Shown here piece after piece: positions 27,056-36,226 of a stretch of DNA of 64,000 nt. Numbering within the stretch: position 1 is the first letter of the stretch; each line of letters opens with the position of its first letter. The translations under genes were made by a program, and so were the position numbers. This DNA comes from Amycolatopsis sp. GM8 (GTDB taxonomy: Bacteria > Actinomycetota > Actinomycetes > Mycobacteriales > Pseudonocardiaceae): positions 992,001 through 1,056,000 of the forward strand of contig NZ_JAJKFK010000002.1 of assembly GCF_021653975.1 (NCBI RefSeq), given 5' to 3'. The notes under the pieces are model-generated. The model did not search any database, was not told the origin of the DNA, and saw only the letters and a program-made list of their open reading frames with translations.

Positions 27056-27823
27056 GTGGCAGAGATCAGTCGAGTACGTGACGCGGCTTTGGACGGCAAG
27101 GACAACTACGCCGACGACCGCGCGCTGCTCGCCGAGCTCGAGGCCGCGGTACCGAGCTTCCGCGAGCTGGTGCGGGCGCAGCATCGCTGGCACGGCCGGG
27201 CCGTGCGGTATCTGGCCGGCCAAGGGTTCGGCCAATTCCTCCACTGCGGTGTCGGCCTCCCCGTCGCGGTGGACAACACCCACGAAATCGTCCAGCGCCA
27301 CAACCTCGACGGCCGGGTCGTCTACACCGAGGCCGACCGGGCCATCGTCGCGCACGGCCGGGCGCTGCTGGAGGACGACGAAACCTTCGTGGTGCAGGCC
27401 GACTACACCTGTCCCGACGAGTTCCTGCCCGCGGTGGCCGGTTTGCTGGACTTCAGCCTGCCCATCGCGGTGCTGCACATCGACACGCTGCATCACATCG
27501 ACGACGACGCGCAGCCCGTGAAGATCATGACCAGCTATCTCGACGCGCTCGCGCCGGGATCCGCGGTCGCGCTGAGCCACTGGTGGGATCCCGATGACGA
27601 GCGCCACGAGCAGGCCCGCGCGCTGGAAGCGACGTGGCAGGCCCGCTGCCCGCACACCGGGAGGTTCCGCCGGCGCGCCGAGATCGAGGCCCTGCTCACC
27701 GGTCTCGAGCTGCTCGAACCCGGTCTCGCCGAACTCGACCAGTGGTGGCCGGACGGGCCCGCGCTCACTCCGCCCGCACTTGCCCAACGCCTCGGACTCG
27801 CCGCAATAGGCCTGAAACCGTGA
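27056..27823 (+). CDS. SAM-dependent methyltransferase, PF04672 (DUF574) family
   Basis: 255 residues. The N-terminus SRVRDAALDGKDNYADDRAL is the signature opening of this actinobacterial family, which then shows a truncated Rossmann fold (DNTHEIVQRHNLDGRVVYTE, IAVLHIDTLHHIDDD, GSAVALSHW). The canonical glycine-rich motif I is altered here, which is unusual. GTG start at 27056 without a strong Shine-Dalgarno site. The 3' end overlaps the convergent DUF6010 gene by 59 bases. Substrate unknown. Confidence 0.82.
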   Translation: MAEISRVRDAALDGKDNYADDRALLAELEAAVPSFRELVRAQHRWHGRAVRYLAGQGFGQFLHCGVGLPVAVDNTHEIVQRHNLDGRVVYTEADRAIVAHGRALLEDDETFVVQADYTCPDEFLPAVAGLLDFSLPIAVLHIDTLHHIDDDAQPVKIMTSYLDALAPGSAVALSHWWDPDDERHEQARALEATWQARCPHTGRFRRRAEIEALLTGLELLEPGLAELDQWWPDGPALTPPALAQRLGLAAIGLKP

Positions 27824-28184
27824 GCGGGCGACCACCGCTGAAGCACCAGATCGCGATCACCGGGTCACAGATCGCGCAGCCCAGCGACGACCCGTGCGCG
27901 AACGGGAGAATCGGCTCACCGCGCAGATAGTGGACGACGTCCCAGGTTGTGTGCAGGAGCCAGGCGATACCGATGAACGTCCAGGATTCCAGGCCACGGA
28001 ACGCGCAGTAGGTGACAAGGGCGGTGAAGACGATTTCCCACGGGCCGAGTCCGCCGCCGCTGAGATAGGCCGCGCCGGCCCCGGCGACCATGATCGCGTT
28101 GAACCTGCGCCGGTGCGGTTCGCGGATGAAGGAATTGAGAAATACATAAAGAACGCCGATGAGAATGGGCGCGACAATGGTCAT
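27765..28184 (-). CDS. DUF6010 family membrane protein
   Basis: 139 residues with about four membrane helices; EPHRRRFNAIMVAGAGAAYL, GLGPWEIVFTALVTYCAF and SSLGCAICDPVIAIWC match the DUF6010 family as I recall it. The ATG at 28184 is preceded by GGTTACCGTCC, whose TACCGT fits a -10 element placed for a leaderless mRNA. It is divergent from an AraC-type regulator that has the same upstream sequence. The 3' end overlaps the methyltransferase gene by 59 bases. Confidence 0.82.
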   Translation of the reverse strand: MTIVAPILIGVLYVFLNSFIREPHRRRFNAIMVAGAGAAYLSGGGLGPWEIVFTALVTYCAFRGLESWTFIGIAWLLHTTWDVVHYLRGEPILPFAHGSSLGCAICDPVIAIWCFSGGRPLTVSGLLRRVRGVGQVRAE

Positions 28185-28188
28185 GAGC

Positions 28189-28276
28189 GGACGGTAACCA
28201 CGCGCACCCGGCGCCGGAACGGGCTGGATCGCCAGATACCACCGGATTCTCGCCGCGCCCCTGGCGGTTACCGTCC
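28189..28276. promoter_or_regulatory. Mirror-image promoters: 11-bp inverted repeat at two divergent starts
   Basis: GGACGGTAACC (28189-28199) and GGTTACCGTCC (28266-28276) are perfect inverted repeats. Each lies exactly 4 bases before a start codon (DUF6010 and the AraC regulator). Each arm contains TACCGT with its last T 7 bases before the start, the expected place for a -10 element of a leaderless transcript, and neither gene has a Shine-Dalgarno site. The arms may also bind the AraC regulator. Confidence 0.55.
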
Positions 28277-28280
28277 AGGC

Positions 28281-29225
28281 ATGCACACAGTGGCTGTCCT
28301 GGCGCTGGACAAGGTCATCCCGTTCGACCTGGCCACGCCGATCGAGGTGTTCACCCGCACCGTGCTGCCGGACGGACGGCCGGCTTACGACATCCGGATC
28401 TCCGGCGTCACCCCGGCCGTCGACGCCGGTGCGTTCACCCTGCACGCGCCCTGGGGCCTGGACGCGCTGGCCGAGGCGGACACGATCATCCTGCCCGGCT
28501 GTGCCGATCTCACCGCGCCGGTGCCGGACGAGGTTCTCGACGCGCTGCGCAAGGCCGCGGCGGACGGCACCAGGATCGCCTCGATCTGTTCCGGCGCGTT
28601 CATTCTGGCCGCGACCGGTCTGCTCGACGGGCTCCGCGCGACCACCCACTGGCGCGCCGCCGCGCTGCTTGCCCGGCGCCATCCCGAAATCGACGTCGAC
28701 GCGGATGTGCTTTATGTGGACAGTGGCCAGTTCCTCACCTCGGCCGGTGCGGCGGCCGGACTGGACCTGTGCCTGCACCTGATCCGCCGCGACCACGGTT
28801 CCGCGGTGGCCGCCGACGCCGCACGGTTGTCGGTGATGCCGTTGGAGCGCGAAGGCGGACAGGCCCAGTTCATCGTGCCCGACCAGCCGCCGACGCCACA
28901 GGGTTCCGTGCTGGAACCGGTACTGCGCTGGCTCGGGGACAACGCGGCCCGGGACCTGACACTGGACCAGATCGCGGCACACGCCGGGATGAGCGCCCGC
29001 AGCCTGAATCGCCGTTTCCGCGAACAGATCGGCACGACCCCGTTGCAGTGGCTGCTTCGCGCGCGTATCCGGCGGGCGCAACATCTGCTCGAAGCGACCG
29101 ACCACGCCGTCGACCGCATCGCCGGCGAGGTCGGATTCGGCTCAGCGACAGCGTTTCGGGACCGGTTCAAGCGCGTCGTCGGTACGACGCCGAAGTCCTA
29201 TCGCGCCGCGTTCCGTGCCGGCTAG
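28281..29225 (+). CDS. GlxA-family AraC transcription regulator (DJ-1/PfpI domain)
   Basis: 314 residues. The N-terminal DJ-1/PfpI-like domain (about 1-190) has the nucleophile-elbow-like ASICSGAFILAATG (Cys about 99), and the C-terminal AraC domain (about 205-310) carries two helix-turn-helix units, ending FGSATAFRDRFKRVVGTTPKSYR. GlxA-type proteins act as activators, some sensing amine or metabolic cues. The start at 28281 follows a TACCGT -10-like element and looks leaderless. It is divergent from DUF6010, a frequent layout for a regulator and its target. Confidence 0.9.
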   Translation: MHTVAVLALDKVIPFDLATPIEVFTRTVLPDGRPAYDIRISGVTPAVDAGAFTLHAPWGLDALAEADTIILPGCADLTAPVPDEVLDALRKAAADGTRIASICSGAFILAATGLLDGLRATTHWRAAALLARRHPEIDVDADVLYVDSGQFLTSAGAAAGLDLCLHLIRRDHGSAVAADAARLSVMPLEREGGQAQFIVPDQPPTPQGSVLEPVLRWLGDNAARDLTLDQIAAHAGMSARSLNRRFREQIGTTPLQWLLRARIRRAQHLLEATDHAVDRIAGEVGFGSATAFRDRFKRVVGTTPKSYRAAFRAG

Positions 29226-29236
29226 CTCGGGCCATG

Positions 29237-30526
29237 TCAATCCGCCATGACCATCGCATCGTCCTCGGCGGGGCGGCGGGTCGGGCTCTGCCAGCGCCCG
29301 GTGGACCGCGCACGCCACGCCAGCCAGATCGCGAACAGGCCGATCGCCGCGTCGAGAATCCTTAGTGGCAAATAGAAAGGCATCGCCAGCAGATACCGCC
29401 ACCGTCGCTCGACGATCGCGATCGCCAGTGTCAGCACGACATCGGGCAGCAGCACGCCCAGCCCGATCGTGCCGAGCGACACGTAGTCCGCCACCGCGTG
29501 GTACGCCTCGCCGAAACCGGGTGCGACGCCCAGCGCCGGGAACACCGCCGGTAGCGCGAGCAGCAGCACGACCATCGGCAACAGCACCATGAGGATGCTC
29601 GCGAAGACGAGTTCCGCGATATAGCCGAGCAGCATCGCGGTGAACAGGTCGGGCCGTGGCCGGAACCGGCGCGCCGTCTGCCAGAAACCGAGCGCCCACC
29701 GCCGGGTCTGCCGCACGTAGTCCCGCCAGTTGTCCGGATCCTGGGTGACCGCCCGCGCGGCGAGCGAGAAACCCACCTTGCCGAGCCGCCGCCGGTACAC
29801 CTCGAACGTCATGTTGAAGTCCTCGATCACCAGCCCTGGCGGGTTGATGTCGAGATGTGGTAACACTTCCCCGCGGTACAGGCTCGCGAACCCCGGCACG
29901 ATGTACGTCGCGTTGGTGCGCCACCAGGTCTGCCCGAACTTCAGCAATCGTTGCAGCAGCGCGTAAATCCGGGAGCGATGTGCGGTCAGCAGGAGCGCGG
30001 CCAGGCCGCGCCGCGACGAGCGCCAGTCGGTCACCGCGCAGCCGGCCACCGCGACGACCTCCGGGTCGTCGAATTCCGGCAGTGCCGCGTCGAAGTAGCC
30101 GGGGTCGAGCCGGGTGTCCGCGTCGAGCAGCAGCACCGCGTGGAAGCGCTGGAGAGCGAAATGCCGGATGCCTTCCAGTAGCGCGCCCGCCTTCCCCACG
30201 TTCACCGGCGTCTGTGTGACGTGCACCCCGGCCTGTTGGGCGAGCTCCACCGTGCGGTCGGTGGAACCGTCCGACACTACGTAAACCTGGTCCGCCGGCA
30301 CGAGTTCGGTGATCGCGGCGAGCGAATCCGCGATCACCACTTCCTCGTTATGGGCCGCCATCAGCACCGCCACCTCGGGCAGGCTGACCTCGCGCGACCT
30401 CTCGCCGTAGTTCAGCACGCGGGGTGGCCCCAGCCGCTGCTCGACCGCCCGCGCGATGCCCGCCATTCCCCAGATCGTGAAGTTGATCCCGAGGATGAAG
30501 ATCGCCAGTACCACGACCGGAATCAT
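29237..30526 (-). CDS. Processive family-2 glycosyltransferase (polysaccharide synthase)
   Basis: 429 residues. One N-terminal membrane helix, then a cytoplasmic GT-A domain with LMAAHNEEVVI (about 53-63), the nucleotide-sugar DAD motif in LLLDADTRLD, the catalytic acid in VIEDFNMTFE and the processivity motif QTRRW; about three to four C-terminal membrane helices. This is the layout of hyaluronan, chitin and poly-GlcNAc synthases. The ATG at 30526 overlaps the GH18 gene stop (ATGA). Last gene of a five-gene operon with a UDP-sugar dehydrogenase and an epimerase; it probably makes and extrudes a cell-surface polymer whose sugar is not evident. Confidence 0.88.
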   Translation of the reverse strand: MIPVVVLAIFILGINFTIWGMAGIARAVEQRLGPPRVLNYGERSREVSLPEVAVLMAAHNEEVVIADSLAAITELVPADQVYVVSDGSTDRTVELAQQAGVHVTQTPVNVGKAGALLEGIRHFALQRFHAVLLLDADTRLDPGYFDAALPEFDDPEVVAVAGCAVTDWRSSRRGLAALLLTAHRSRIYALLQRLLKFGQTWWRTNATYIVPGFASLYRGEVLPHLDINPPGLVIEDFNMTFEVYRRRLGKVGFSLAARAVTQDPDNWRDYVRQTRRWALGFWQTARRFRPRPDLFTAMLLGYIAELVFASILMVLLPMVVLLLALPAVFPALGVAPGFGEAYHAVADYVSLGTIGLGVLLPDVVLTLAIAIVERRWRYLLAMPFYLPLRILDAAIGLFAIWLAWRARSTGRWQSPTRRPAEDDAMVMAD

Positions 30527-31623
30527 GATCCCGCCTCCCGTGCGCGCCCGACCTGATACCAGTGCTGGGCGAGCTTGGTCCAGATCAGGTCGTCCTCCGG
30601 GCCGAACATCCAGAGGAACACCCCGCCGATCCGGTATTCGCGCGCCAGGTCGAGCTTCGTCGAGGCGCTGTAAGCGTTTTCGAACCACAGCTCGTGCCGC
30701 TGGCCGTCGCCGTCGACGTACCCGAGATGCGGCGACTCGCTGACCCCGTCCCAGTCGACCGGTGCGCCGAACACCCGCGACCGGCCGTAGACCTGCAACC
30801 AGCTCACCGGCGTGCCGGCGTGCCCCACCCAGTCGTAGCCGTACATCGGGATCCCGAGCACCAGCTTGGCCCGCGGGATCTGCGTGACGGCGTAGTCGAG
30901 CACCGAGCGCACCCATGAGATCGGCGAGATCGGCCCGGGCGCCGAGGTCTGCCAGTGGTAGTCGTAGGCCATCAGCCGCACCTGGTCGGCGGCGCGGCCG
31001 ATCGCGGCGTAGTCCTGTGCCCGGTTGCGTTCGTCGTAGCCGGCGTCGGTGGGCTTGGCGAAGACGTCCACCGAGAGCCGTTTTCCGTGTGCGTGCAAGG
31101 CATTCCCGAGTAGCTGGAGGAAATCGCTGAAGACTTTTCGGTCCGAATTGGACAGTTCTTCGTAGTCGATGTCGATCCCCGCGTAGTTCTCGCGCTGCAC
31201 GAGCGCGACGATGTCGTCGACATGCCGCCGCATCGCCGCCGGATCGTGCAGGATCGCCTTCACCACGTCCGGCCGCCACTGACCCGCCGACACGTTCGCG
31301 ATCGTCGGCGTGACCTCGACGCCGGCGTCGCGCAACCGGGCCAGCTGGGCCGCGCCGTCGGTCGTGGCCTGGCCTTGCTGCAGTGCGACGGTGGGGTGCG
31401 CGCCGCCCTGCTCGTCGAGCCCGTACAGCCACGGCGATGCTTCGTTCACGACGTCCGGGTGCGCGAGCACGGAGTTCGTGCCGCCCACGATGTTCCAGTA
31501 CGGCATCGACGCGATCGTGGCGATCGGGGAGGCCGCCCCGGCGCCGGAGTCCGGCAGGATCGTCACGAGCAGCAGCTCGCAGGCGATCAGCAGCGCCACC
31601 GGACCCCGGCGCACCCCGGTCAT
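30523..31623 (-). CDS. Secreted GH18-type glycoside hydrolase
   Basis: 366 residues with an N-terminal signal segment (hydrophobic about 8-30, then GAGAASP). The GH18 catalytic motif is GIDIDYEEL with the acid Glu at about 155, and RLMAYDYHW and LVLGIPMYGYDW are standard strand-6 to strand-8 features of the chitinase fold; Trp in GVFLWMFG closes the barrel. Length fits single-domain members (spore-peptidoglycan or chitinase-like). It sits between the epimerase and synthase genes with ATGA overlaps on both sides, so it may trim or release the polymer made by the GT2. Confidence 0.88.
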   Translation of the reverse strand: MTGVRRGPVALLIACELLLVTILPDSGAGAASPIATIASMPYWNIVGGTNSVLAHPDVVNEASPWLYGLDEQGGAHPTVALQQGQATTDGAAQLARLRDAGVEVTPTIANVSAGQWRPDVVKAILHDPAAMRRHVDDIVALVQRENYAGIDIDYEELSNSDRKVFSDFLQLLGNALHAHGKRLSVDVFAKPTDAGYDERNRAQDYAAIGRAADQVRLMAYDYHWQTSAPGPISPISWVRSVLDYAVTQIPRAKLVLGIPMYGYDWVGHAGTPVSWLQVYGRSRVFGAPVDWDGVSESPHLGYVDGDGQRHELWFENAYSASTKLDLAREYRIGGVFLWMFGPEDDLIWTKLAQHWYQVGRAREAGS

Positions 31624-32591
31624 CTCGGCACCGCGGCCGTCCGGTCCGCCAGCACGCCGTCCAGGATGTCGTCGAGCCCCCTGGCAGGCTGGAAACCTAT
31701 GGCCTGCTTGGCTTTCGTGCAGTCCGGCACGCGCCGTTCCATGTCCTCGTATCCCGGTCCGTACGCCTGCTCGTACGGCACCCGCACGATGCCGGCCGGT
31801 GAACCGGTGCGGACCAGGACCCGGTGTGCGAGCTCCTCGATGGTGACCGGCTCCGGGTTGCCGAGGTTGAACACGGTGCCGTGCGCGCGCTCGTCTTCGA
31901 GCAGCGCGACCAGCGCCGGCACGACGTCGAGCACATGGCAGAAGCACCGCGACTGCTGCCCGGTTCCGAAGACCGTCAACGGTTTCCCGGCCAGCGCCTG
32001 GTCGACGAACCTCGGCACCACCATGCCGTAGCGCCCGGTCTGCCGCGGCCCGACGGTGTTGAACAGCCGCACGATCACCGTCCGCAGCCCCTTTTCGACC
32101 GCGTAGAGGTGCGCGAACGTCTCGTCCAGCGCCTTCGCCTCCGCGTAGGACCACCGGTTCTTCAGCGGCGAACCGATGATCCGGTCGTCTTCCTCGCGCA
32201 GCCCCATCGCGGTGTTCTTGCCGTAGATCTCGCTGGTCGAGGCGAGCAGCATCCGCGCGCCCGCCCGGCTCGCGGCGGCCAGCACCGTCTCGGTGCCGGT
32301 CAGGTTCGTGCGCAGGCTTTCCAGTGTCCGGTCGAGAATGGTGAACACGCCGACCGCGGCCGCGAGGTGGTACACCGCGTCCGCACCCGCCAGGCACGTT
32401 TCGACGATCGTCGCGTCGCACACCGAGCCGGGCACCACCGTCAGCCGCGGATTTGCCGACAGTGCTCGAAGATTGCGCGCGGTGCCGGTGCTGAAGTCGT
32501 CCAGCACGATGACCTCGTGGCCGAGGCTCAGCAGATACTCGGTCAGGTGCGAGCCGATGAAACCGGCGCCCCCCGTGACGACAACCCGCAT
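31620..32591 (-). CDS. NAD-dependent nucleotide-sugar epimerase/dehydratase (extended SDR)
   Basis: 323 residues. NAD motif TGGAGFIGSH (6-15), the catalytic Ser/Thr region LASTSEIYG and YxxxK in SYAEAK. The LDRTLESLRTNLTGTETVL and LFNTVGPRQTGRYGMVVPRF stretches resemble UDP-glucuronate decarboxylase and UDP-glucose 4-epimerase types. It follows the UDP-sugar dehydrogenase gene by 11 bases and overlaps the GH18 gene by ATGA. It likely modifies a UDP-sugar for the synthase at 29237; product not determined. Confidence 0.88.
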   Translation of the reverse strand: MRVVVTGGAGFIGSHLTEYLLSLGHEVIVLDDFSTGTARNLRALSANPRLTVVPGSVCDATIVETCLAGADAVYHLAAAVGVFTILDRTLESLRTNLTGTETVLAAASRAGARMLLASTSEIYGKNTAMGLREEDDRIIGSPLKNRWSYAEAKALDETFAHLYAVEKGLRTVIVRLFNTVGPRQTGRYGMVVPRFVDQALAGKPLTVFGTGQQSRCFCHVLDVVPALVALLEDERAHGTVFNLGNPEPVTIEELAHRVLVRTGSPAGIVRVPYEQAYGPGYEDMERRVPDCTKAKQAIGFQPARGLDDILDGVLADRTAAVPR

Positions 32592-32602
32592 GCGGTTCCC
32601 CT

Positions 32603-33877
32603 TCAGACGAGCGCGCGCTCGGGCGCGTCAGTGAACGTGTAGGTGGCGTCGAGCACGATCGGGCAGTGCCCGACCCAGCTGTAGTCGTGCCCGGGATGGG
32701 TCGTGTGCACGAGCGCGAGATCCCAGTCGGTGCCGTGTGGTTCGGTCACGCTTTCCAGCACCCGCCCGCCGTCCAGCGCGAGCCGGTCGACCATCGGGTC
32801 GTAGTAGTCCACCTTCGCGCCGCGGGCGAGCAGGTCGGCGATGATCTCCAGCGCCGAGGACTCCCGCAGGTCGGCCACGCCGGGCTTGTAGCTGGCGCCC
32901 ACGACGACGACGCGTGCGCCCGCGACGCCCCGGCCGGCGTGGGAAAGCGTTTCCAGCGTGCGGGCGACCACGCGCTGCGGACGGTCGGAGATCAGGGTCA
33001 TGGCCTGCGTGACGAGCGGCGCGGTGACGCGGACCGCCTTGAGCTGCCACAGCAGGTAGTGCGGATCGCACGGGATGCAGTGCCCGCCGACGCCGGGTCC
33101 GGGATAGAACGCCAGGAAACCATAGGGTTTGGTCGCCGCGGCCCTGGTGATCTCGATCGGGTCGAGCTCCAGCGTGCCGCAGATCTCGGCGAACTCGTTG
33201 GCCAGCGCGATGTTCACCGCGCGGAAGGAATTTTCGTACAGCTTGGTGAGTTCGGCGGCTTCGGCGGAGCTGACCTCGTGCAGCATCGGCGTGAGCAGGC
33301 CCAGCACGGCTCGTGCCGCGGTGGCGCACTGCGGCGTCGGGCCGCCGACGACGCGCGGGGTCTCCTGCTGGGTGTGGTCGGGGCGGCCCGGGTCGATCCG
33401 CTCCGGGCTGAACGCGACGAAGATGTCCGAGCCGACCTCGAATCCGCGGTCCGCCAACGGTTCCACGAGCAGTTGCCGCGTCGTGCCGACGAAGCTGGTC
33501 GAGGTGAGGATGAGCGTCTGCCCGGGTCGCGCGTGCTCGACGACGGCGCGGCACGCGGCACGCAACGGGCTCAGTTCGGGGCTGAGGTGGTCGTCCAGCG
33601 GGGTGGGTACGCAGACGATGACGGCGTCCGCTTCGGCGAGCCTGGTTTCGTCTTCGGTCAACTGGAAGCCGGGGTCGTGCCGGGCGCGGGCGAGGCGTTC
33701 GCGGTCCGCGTCGACGAGGTCGGGTTCACCGGAGGTGATGGTGCGCAAGCGTTCGGTGCTCACGTCGAGGCCGATCGTTCTGGCGCCCGCCTCGTGCAGG
33801 GCCAGTGCCGTGGGCAAGCCCACGTAGCCCATGCCGACGACGGCGACGGAACGTGGTCTCGAGGATGCGATGGTCAA
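32603..33877 (-). CDS. UDP-sugar 6-dehydrogenase (UDP-ManNAc/UDP-Glc dehydrogenase family)
   Basis: 424 residues. The N-terminal NAD motif VAVVGMGYVGLPTALAL (12-28), SPERIDPG, the central dimerisation helix, the catalytic Cys in GVGGHCIPCDPHYL and a C-terminal UDP-binding ASYKPGVADLRES make it a nucleotide-sugar dehydrogenase of the WecC/UDP-GlcNAc type, which oxidises the 6-OH to a uronate with two NAD+. It starts 6 bases after the LuxR gene and is followed by the epimerase, supporting a uronic-acid-containing polymer. Confidence 0.9.
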   Translation of the reverse strand: MTIASSRPRSVAVVGMGYVGLPTALALHEAGARTIGLDVSTERLRTITSGEPDLVDADRERLARARHDPGFQLTEDETRLAEADAVIVCVPTPLDDHLSPELSPLRAACRAVVEHARPGQTLILTSTSFVGTTRQLLVEPLADRGFEVGSDIFVAFSPERIDPGRPDHTQQETPRVVGGPTPQCATAARAVLGLLTPMLHEVSSAEAAELTKLYENSFRAVNIALANEFAEICGTLELDPIEITRAAATKPYGFLAFYPGPGVGGHCIPCDPHYLLWQLKAVRVTAPLVTQAMTLISDRPQRVVARTLETLSHAGRGVAGARVVVVGASYKPGVADLRESSALEIIADLLARGAKVDYYDPMVDRLALDGGRVLESVTEPHGTDWDLALVHTTHPGHDYSWVGHCPIVLDATYTFTDAPERALV

Positions 33878-33883
33878 GGCGGC

Positions 33884-34582
33884 TCACTCCTTTCTGGATG
33901 AGTTGTCCGGTCCGAGCCCGGCGGCACGCGCGAGCTTGACCAGTTCTAGTCCACTGTGGACATTCAATTTCCGGAAGATGTTCCTCATGTGGGTGCGGAC
34001 GGTGTGCCGGGACAGGTTGAGCCGGCGGGCGATCTCCGGGCCGCGGGCACCGTCGACCATGGCCCGGAGTACGTCGTTCTCGCGGTGGCTGAGGACGTCG
34101 AGCGGGCGCGGCCGCGCGCGTCTGTCGCCGGGCAGCCGCACGAACACCTGCGCGAGCAGTGCCGGTGGATACCAGGCGTGCCCGGCACGCGCCACGTGCA
34201 CCAGCTCGACCAGCCGCTCGGTGGAGCTCTCCTTCGGGATCCACACGTGAATACCGGCCCGGACGGCCTGGGCGGCGAGCGCCGGGTCGCGGCTGCCGGT
34301 GAGCGCGGCGAACCGCGCCCGCGGGGCGGCCCGGCGCCAGTCTTCGATGTCCGTGGGCAGCCGCGCGCCGAGCTGCTCGACGTCCACGCTCACGACATCC
34401 GGCTGCGCGCCGGTCAGTGCCAGGGACAGCTGGGGATCGCGCGGTGTCCGATGCCCGGCGACACGCACCCCCGAGGTGGACTTCAGGCCCATCAGCAGAA
34501 CGTCGGCGAACAGTTGCTGTTCGTCGACGAGAAAGAGCCGTGTGGCGTCCACATTGACCAGCAAAGCGTGCAACGGGAGCAT
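33884..34582 (-). CDS. LuxR-family regulator with atypical receiver domain
   Basis: 232 residues. C-terminal LuxR helix-turn-helix (about 160-225): LSHRENDVLRAMVDGARGPEIA and LSRHTVRTHMRNIFRKL. The N-terminal half resembles a receiver (LFLVDEQQLFADVLLMGL), but the phospho-acceptor region reads DVVSVDVEQLG and the usual acidic pair and Lys environment are partly changed, so phosphorylation is doubtful. First gene of the polysaccharide operon and divergent (169-base gap) from the polysaccharide deacetylase gene; it probably controls both. No partner kinase lies next to it, the nearest being at 37116. Confidence 0.82.
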   Translation of the reverse strand: MLPLHALLVNVDATRLFLVDEQQLFADVLLMGLKSTSGVRVAGHRTPRDPQLSLALTGAQPDVVSVDVEQLGARLPTDIEDWRRAAPRARFAALTGSRDPALAAQAVRAGIHVWIPKESSTERLVELVHVARAGHAWYPPALLAQVFVRLPGDRRARPRPLDVLSHRENDVLRAMVDGARGPEIARRLNLSRHTVRTHMRNIFRKLNVHSGLELVKLARAAGLGPDNSSRKE

Positions 34583-34750
34583 TGTCGTCGTCCAGCTGCG
34601 CGAGCCGCCACTCCCGCAAATGACGGAGGAACAAAGTCCCGCGGCCGCCGAGACCGGCCGGAAATCATTGTGGGGTGGGCAAAATGCGGTAGGGGGGCTA
34701 GGCCGTTGGTGGGAGTCGCCGCACGCCGTCCGGCCCTAACGTGAGATGGC

Positions 34751-36226
34751 ATGAAAAGGAACAGACAACCGAACGCCCGGCGAAGACGGGTGTACGTGAT
34801 TGCGGCCGCCGCCGCGCTGCTGGTCGGCGGCCTCACCGTGCCGGTGGTGAGCACCCCGGCGCAGGCCGCGACGACGACCGCGGTGAGCCTGACCTTCGAC
34901 GACGGCAACGCCGATCAGATGCAGGCGAAGCCGATCCTCGACAAGTACGCGATGAAGGGCACGTTCTACATCATCACCGGTTCGATCGGCGCGCCGAACT
35001 ATCTCACCCGTGCCGACCTGCAGACGCTGTCCGCGGGTGGCAACGAGATCGCCGGCCACACGGTCAACCACCCCGATCTGACGACGGTGCCGGCGGACGA
35101 GGCGAAACGGCAGATCTGCAACGGCCGCGCGGCACTCGCGAGCTGGGGCTACCAGGCCACCAGCTTCGCCTACCCGTACGCGGCGTTGAACGCGTCGGTC
35201 GAAAGCATCGCGCAGCAGTGTGGCTACAACAGCGCCCGCGGCCTGGGCGATCTGCGCTCCGCACACGGCTGCAACGGCTGTCCGTACGCCGAGACCGTCC
35301 CGCCGGCGGATCCGTACGCGCTGAAGGCGCTGGACGAACACGACAACACGTGGACGCTGGCGCAGATGCAGAGCGCGGTCACGAATGCCGAGCGCACCGG
35401 CGGCTGGGTGCCGTTCACGTTCCACCACGTCTGTGCCGGCACCGGCTGTGACGCGCTGTCGATCACGCCGACGATGCTCGACCAGTTCCTGTCCTGGCTC
35501 GCGGCGCGGACGTCCCGTGGCACCACGGTCAAGACGGTGAACCAGGTGGTCGGCGGCACGGTGAAACCGATCGTCACCGCGCCGGCGTCGACCAACACCG
35601 GGCTGGTCAACACTTCGCTGGAGACCTCGACCAGCGGCACCGGTTTCCCCGACTGCTATATGCCCGGCGGATACGGCAACAACACGGCCACCTGGGCGCG
35701 GACGACCGCCGCGCACACCGGCACGGCAGCCGAGCAACTCACCGTCACCAACTACCAGGACGGGGACGCGAAACTGCTGCCGACGTTCGATCTCGGCGCG
35801 TGTACCCCGACCGGCACCGCGGGCCAGACATACACGGTGTCGGTCTGGTACAAGTCCACGGCGATAACCCAGTTCGCGCTGTACTACCGCACGACGGACG
35901 GCTTCTGGACGTACTGGACGTCCGGGCCGTGGCTGGCCGCCGCGCCGAACTGGACGCAGGGCACGTTCACCACGCCCCCGCTCCCGGCCGGTGGCGTGGG
36001 GTTCAGTTTCGGGCTGTCCCTGATCGCCAACGGCACGCTGACGACGGATGACTACGGCTTGGCCAGCGGTTCGGGCACCCCCGCGGTGCGCGCCGCCGCG
36101 ACCGCGGCCGGATCGCCGTCGCCGCTGCGCGGAGCCATCGTCAGCCACCAGTGGGGCAAGAACGCCAAACCGCTGGTGCCTTCGGTGCGGGGCGTGGTCA
36201 TCCCCGCCGCGGCGCCTGGTGACTGA
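34751..36226 (+). CDS. Secreted polysaccharide deacetylase (NodB/CE4) with C-terminal beta-sandwich-like region
   Basis: 491 residues. Signal peptide with basic start (KRNRQPNARRRR) and cleavage near AQA-ATT (about 37-40). The NodB domain (about 45-240) has the TFDDG metal/catalytic motif (about 47-51) and HTVNHPDL with the metal His residues. A second region (about 280-440; YGNNTATWARTTAAHTG, TVSVWYKS, FWTYWTSGPW) looks like a jelly-roll carbohydrate-binding domain. Such enzymes remove N-acetyl groups from GlcNAc polymers or peptidoglycan. Divergent from the LuxR-headed synthase operon, suggesting it works on the same surface polymer. The next gene overlaps its stop. Confidence 0.9.
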   Translation: MKRNRQPNARRRRVYVIAAAAALLVGGLTVPVVSTPAQAATTTAVSLTFDDGNADQMQAKPILDKYAMKGTFYIITGSIGAPNYLTRADLQTLSAGGNEIAGHTVNHPDLTTVPADEAKRQICNGRAALASWGYQATSFAYPYAALNASVESIAQQCGYNSARGLGDLRSAHGCNGCPYAETVPPADPYALKALDEHDNTWTLAQMQSAVTNAERTGGWVPFTFHHVCAGTGCDALSITPTMLDQFLSWLAARTSRGTTVKTVNQVVGGTVKPIVTAPASTNTGLVNTSLETSTSGTGFPDCYMPGGYGNNTATWARTTAAHTGTAAEQLTVTNYQDGDAKLLPTFDLGACTPTGTAGQTYTVSVWYKSTAITQFALYYRTTDGFWTYWTSGPWLAAAPNWTQGTFTTPPLPAGGVGFSFGLSLIANGTLTTDDYGLASGSGTPAVRAAATAAGSPSPLRGAIVSHQWGKNAKPLVPSVRGVVIPAAAPGD

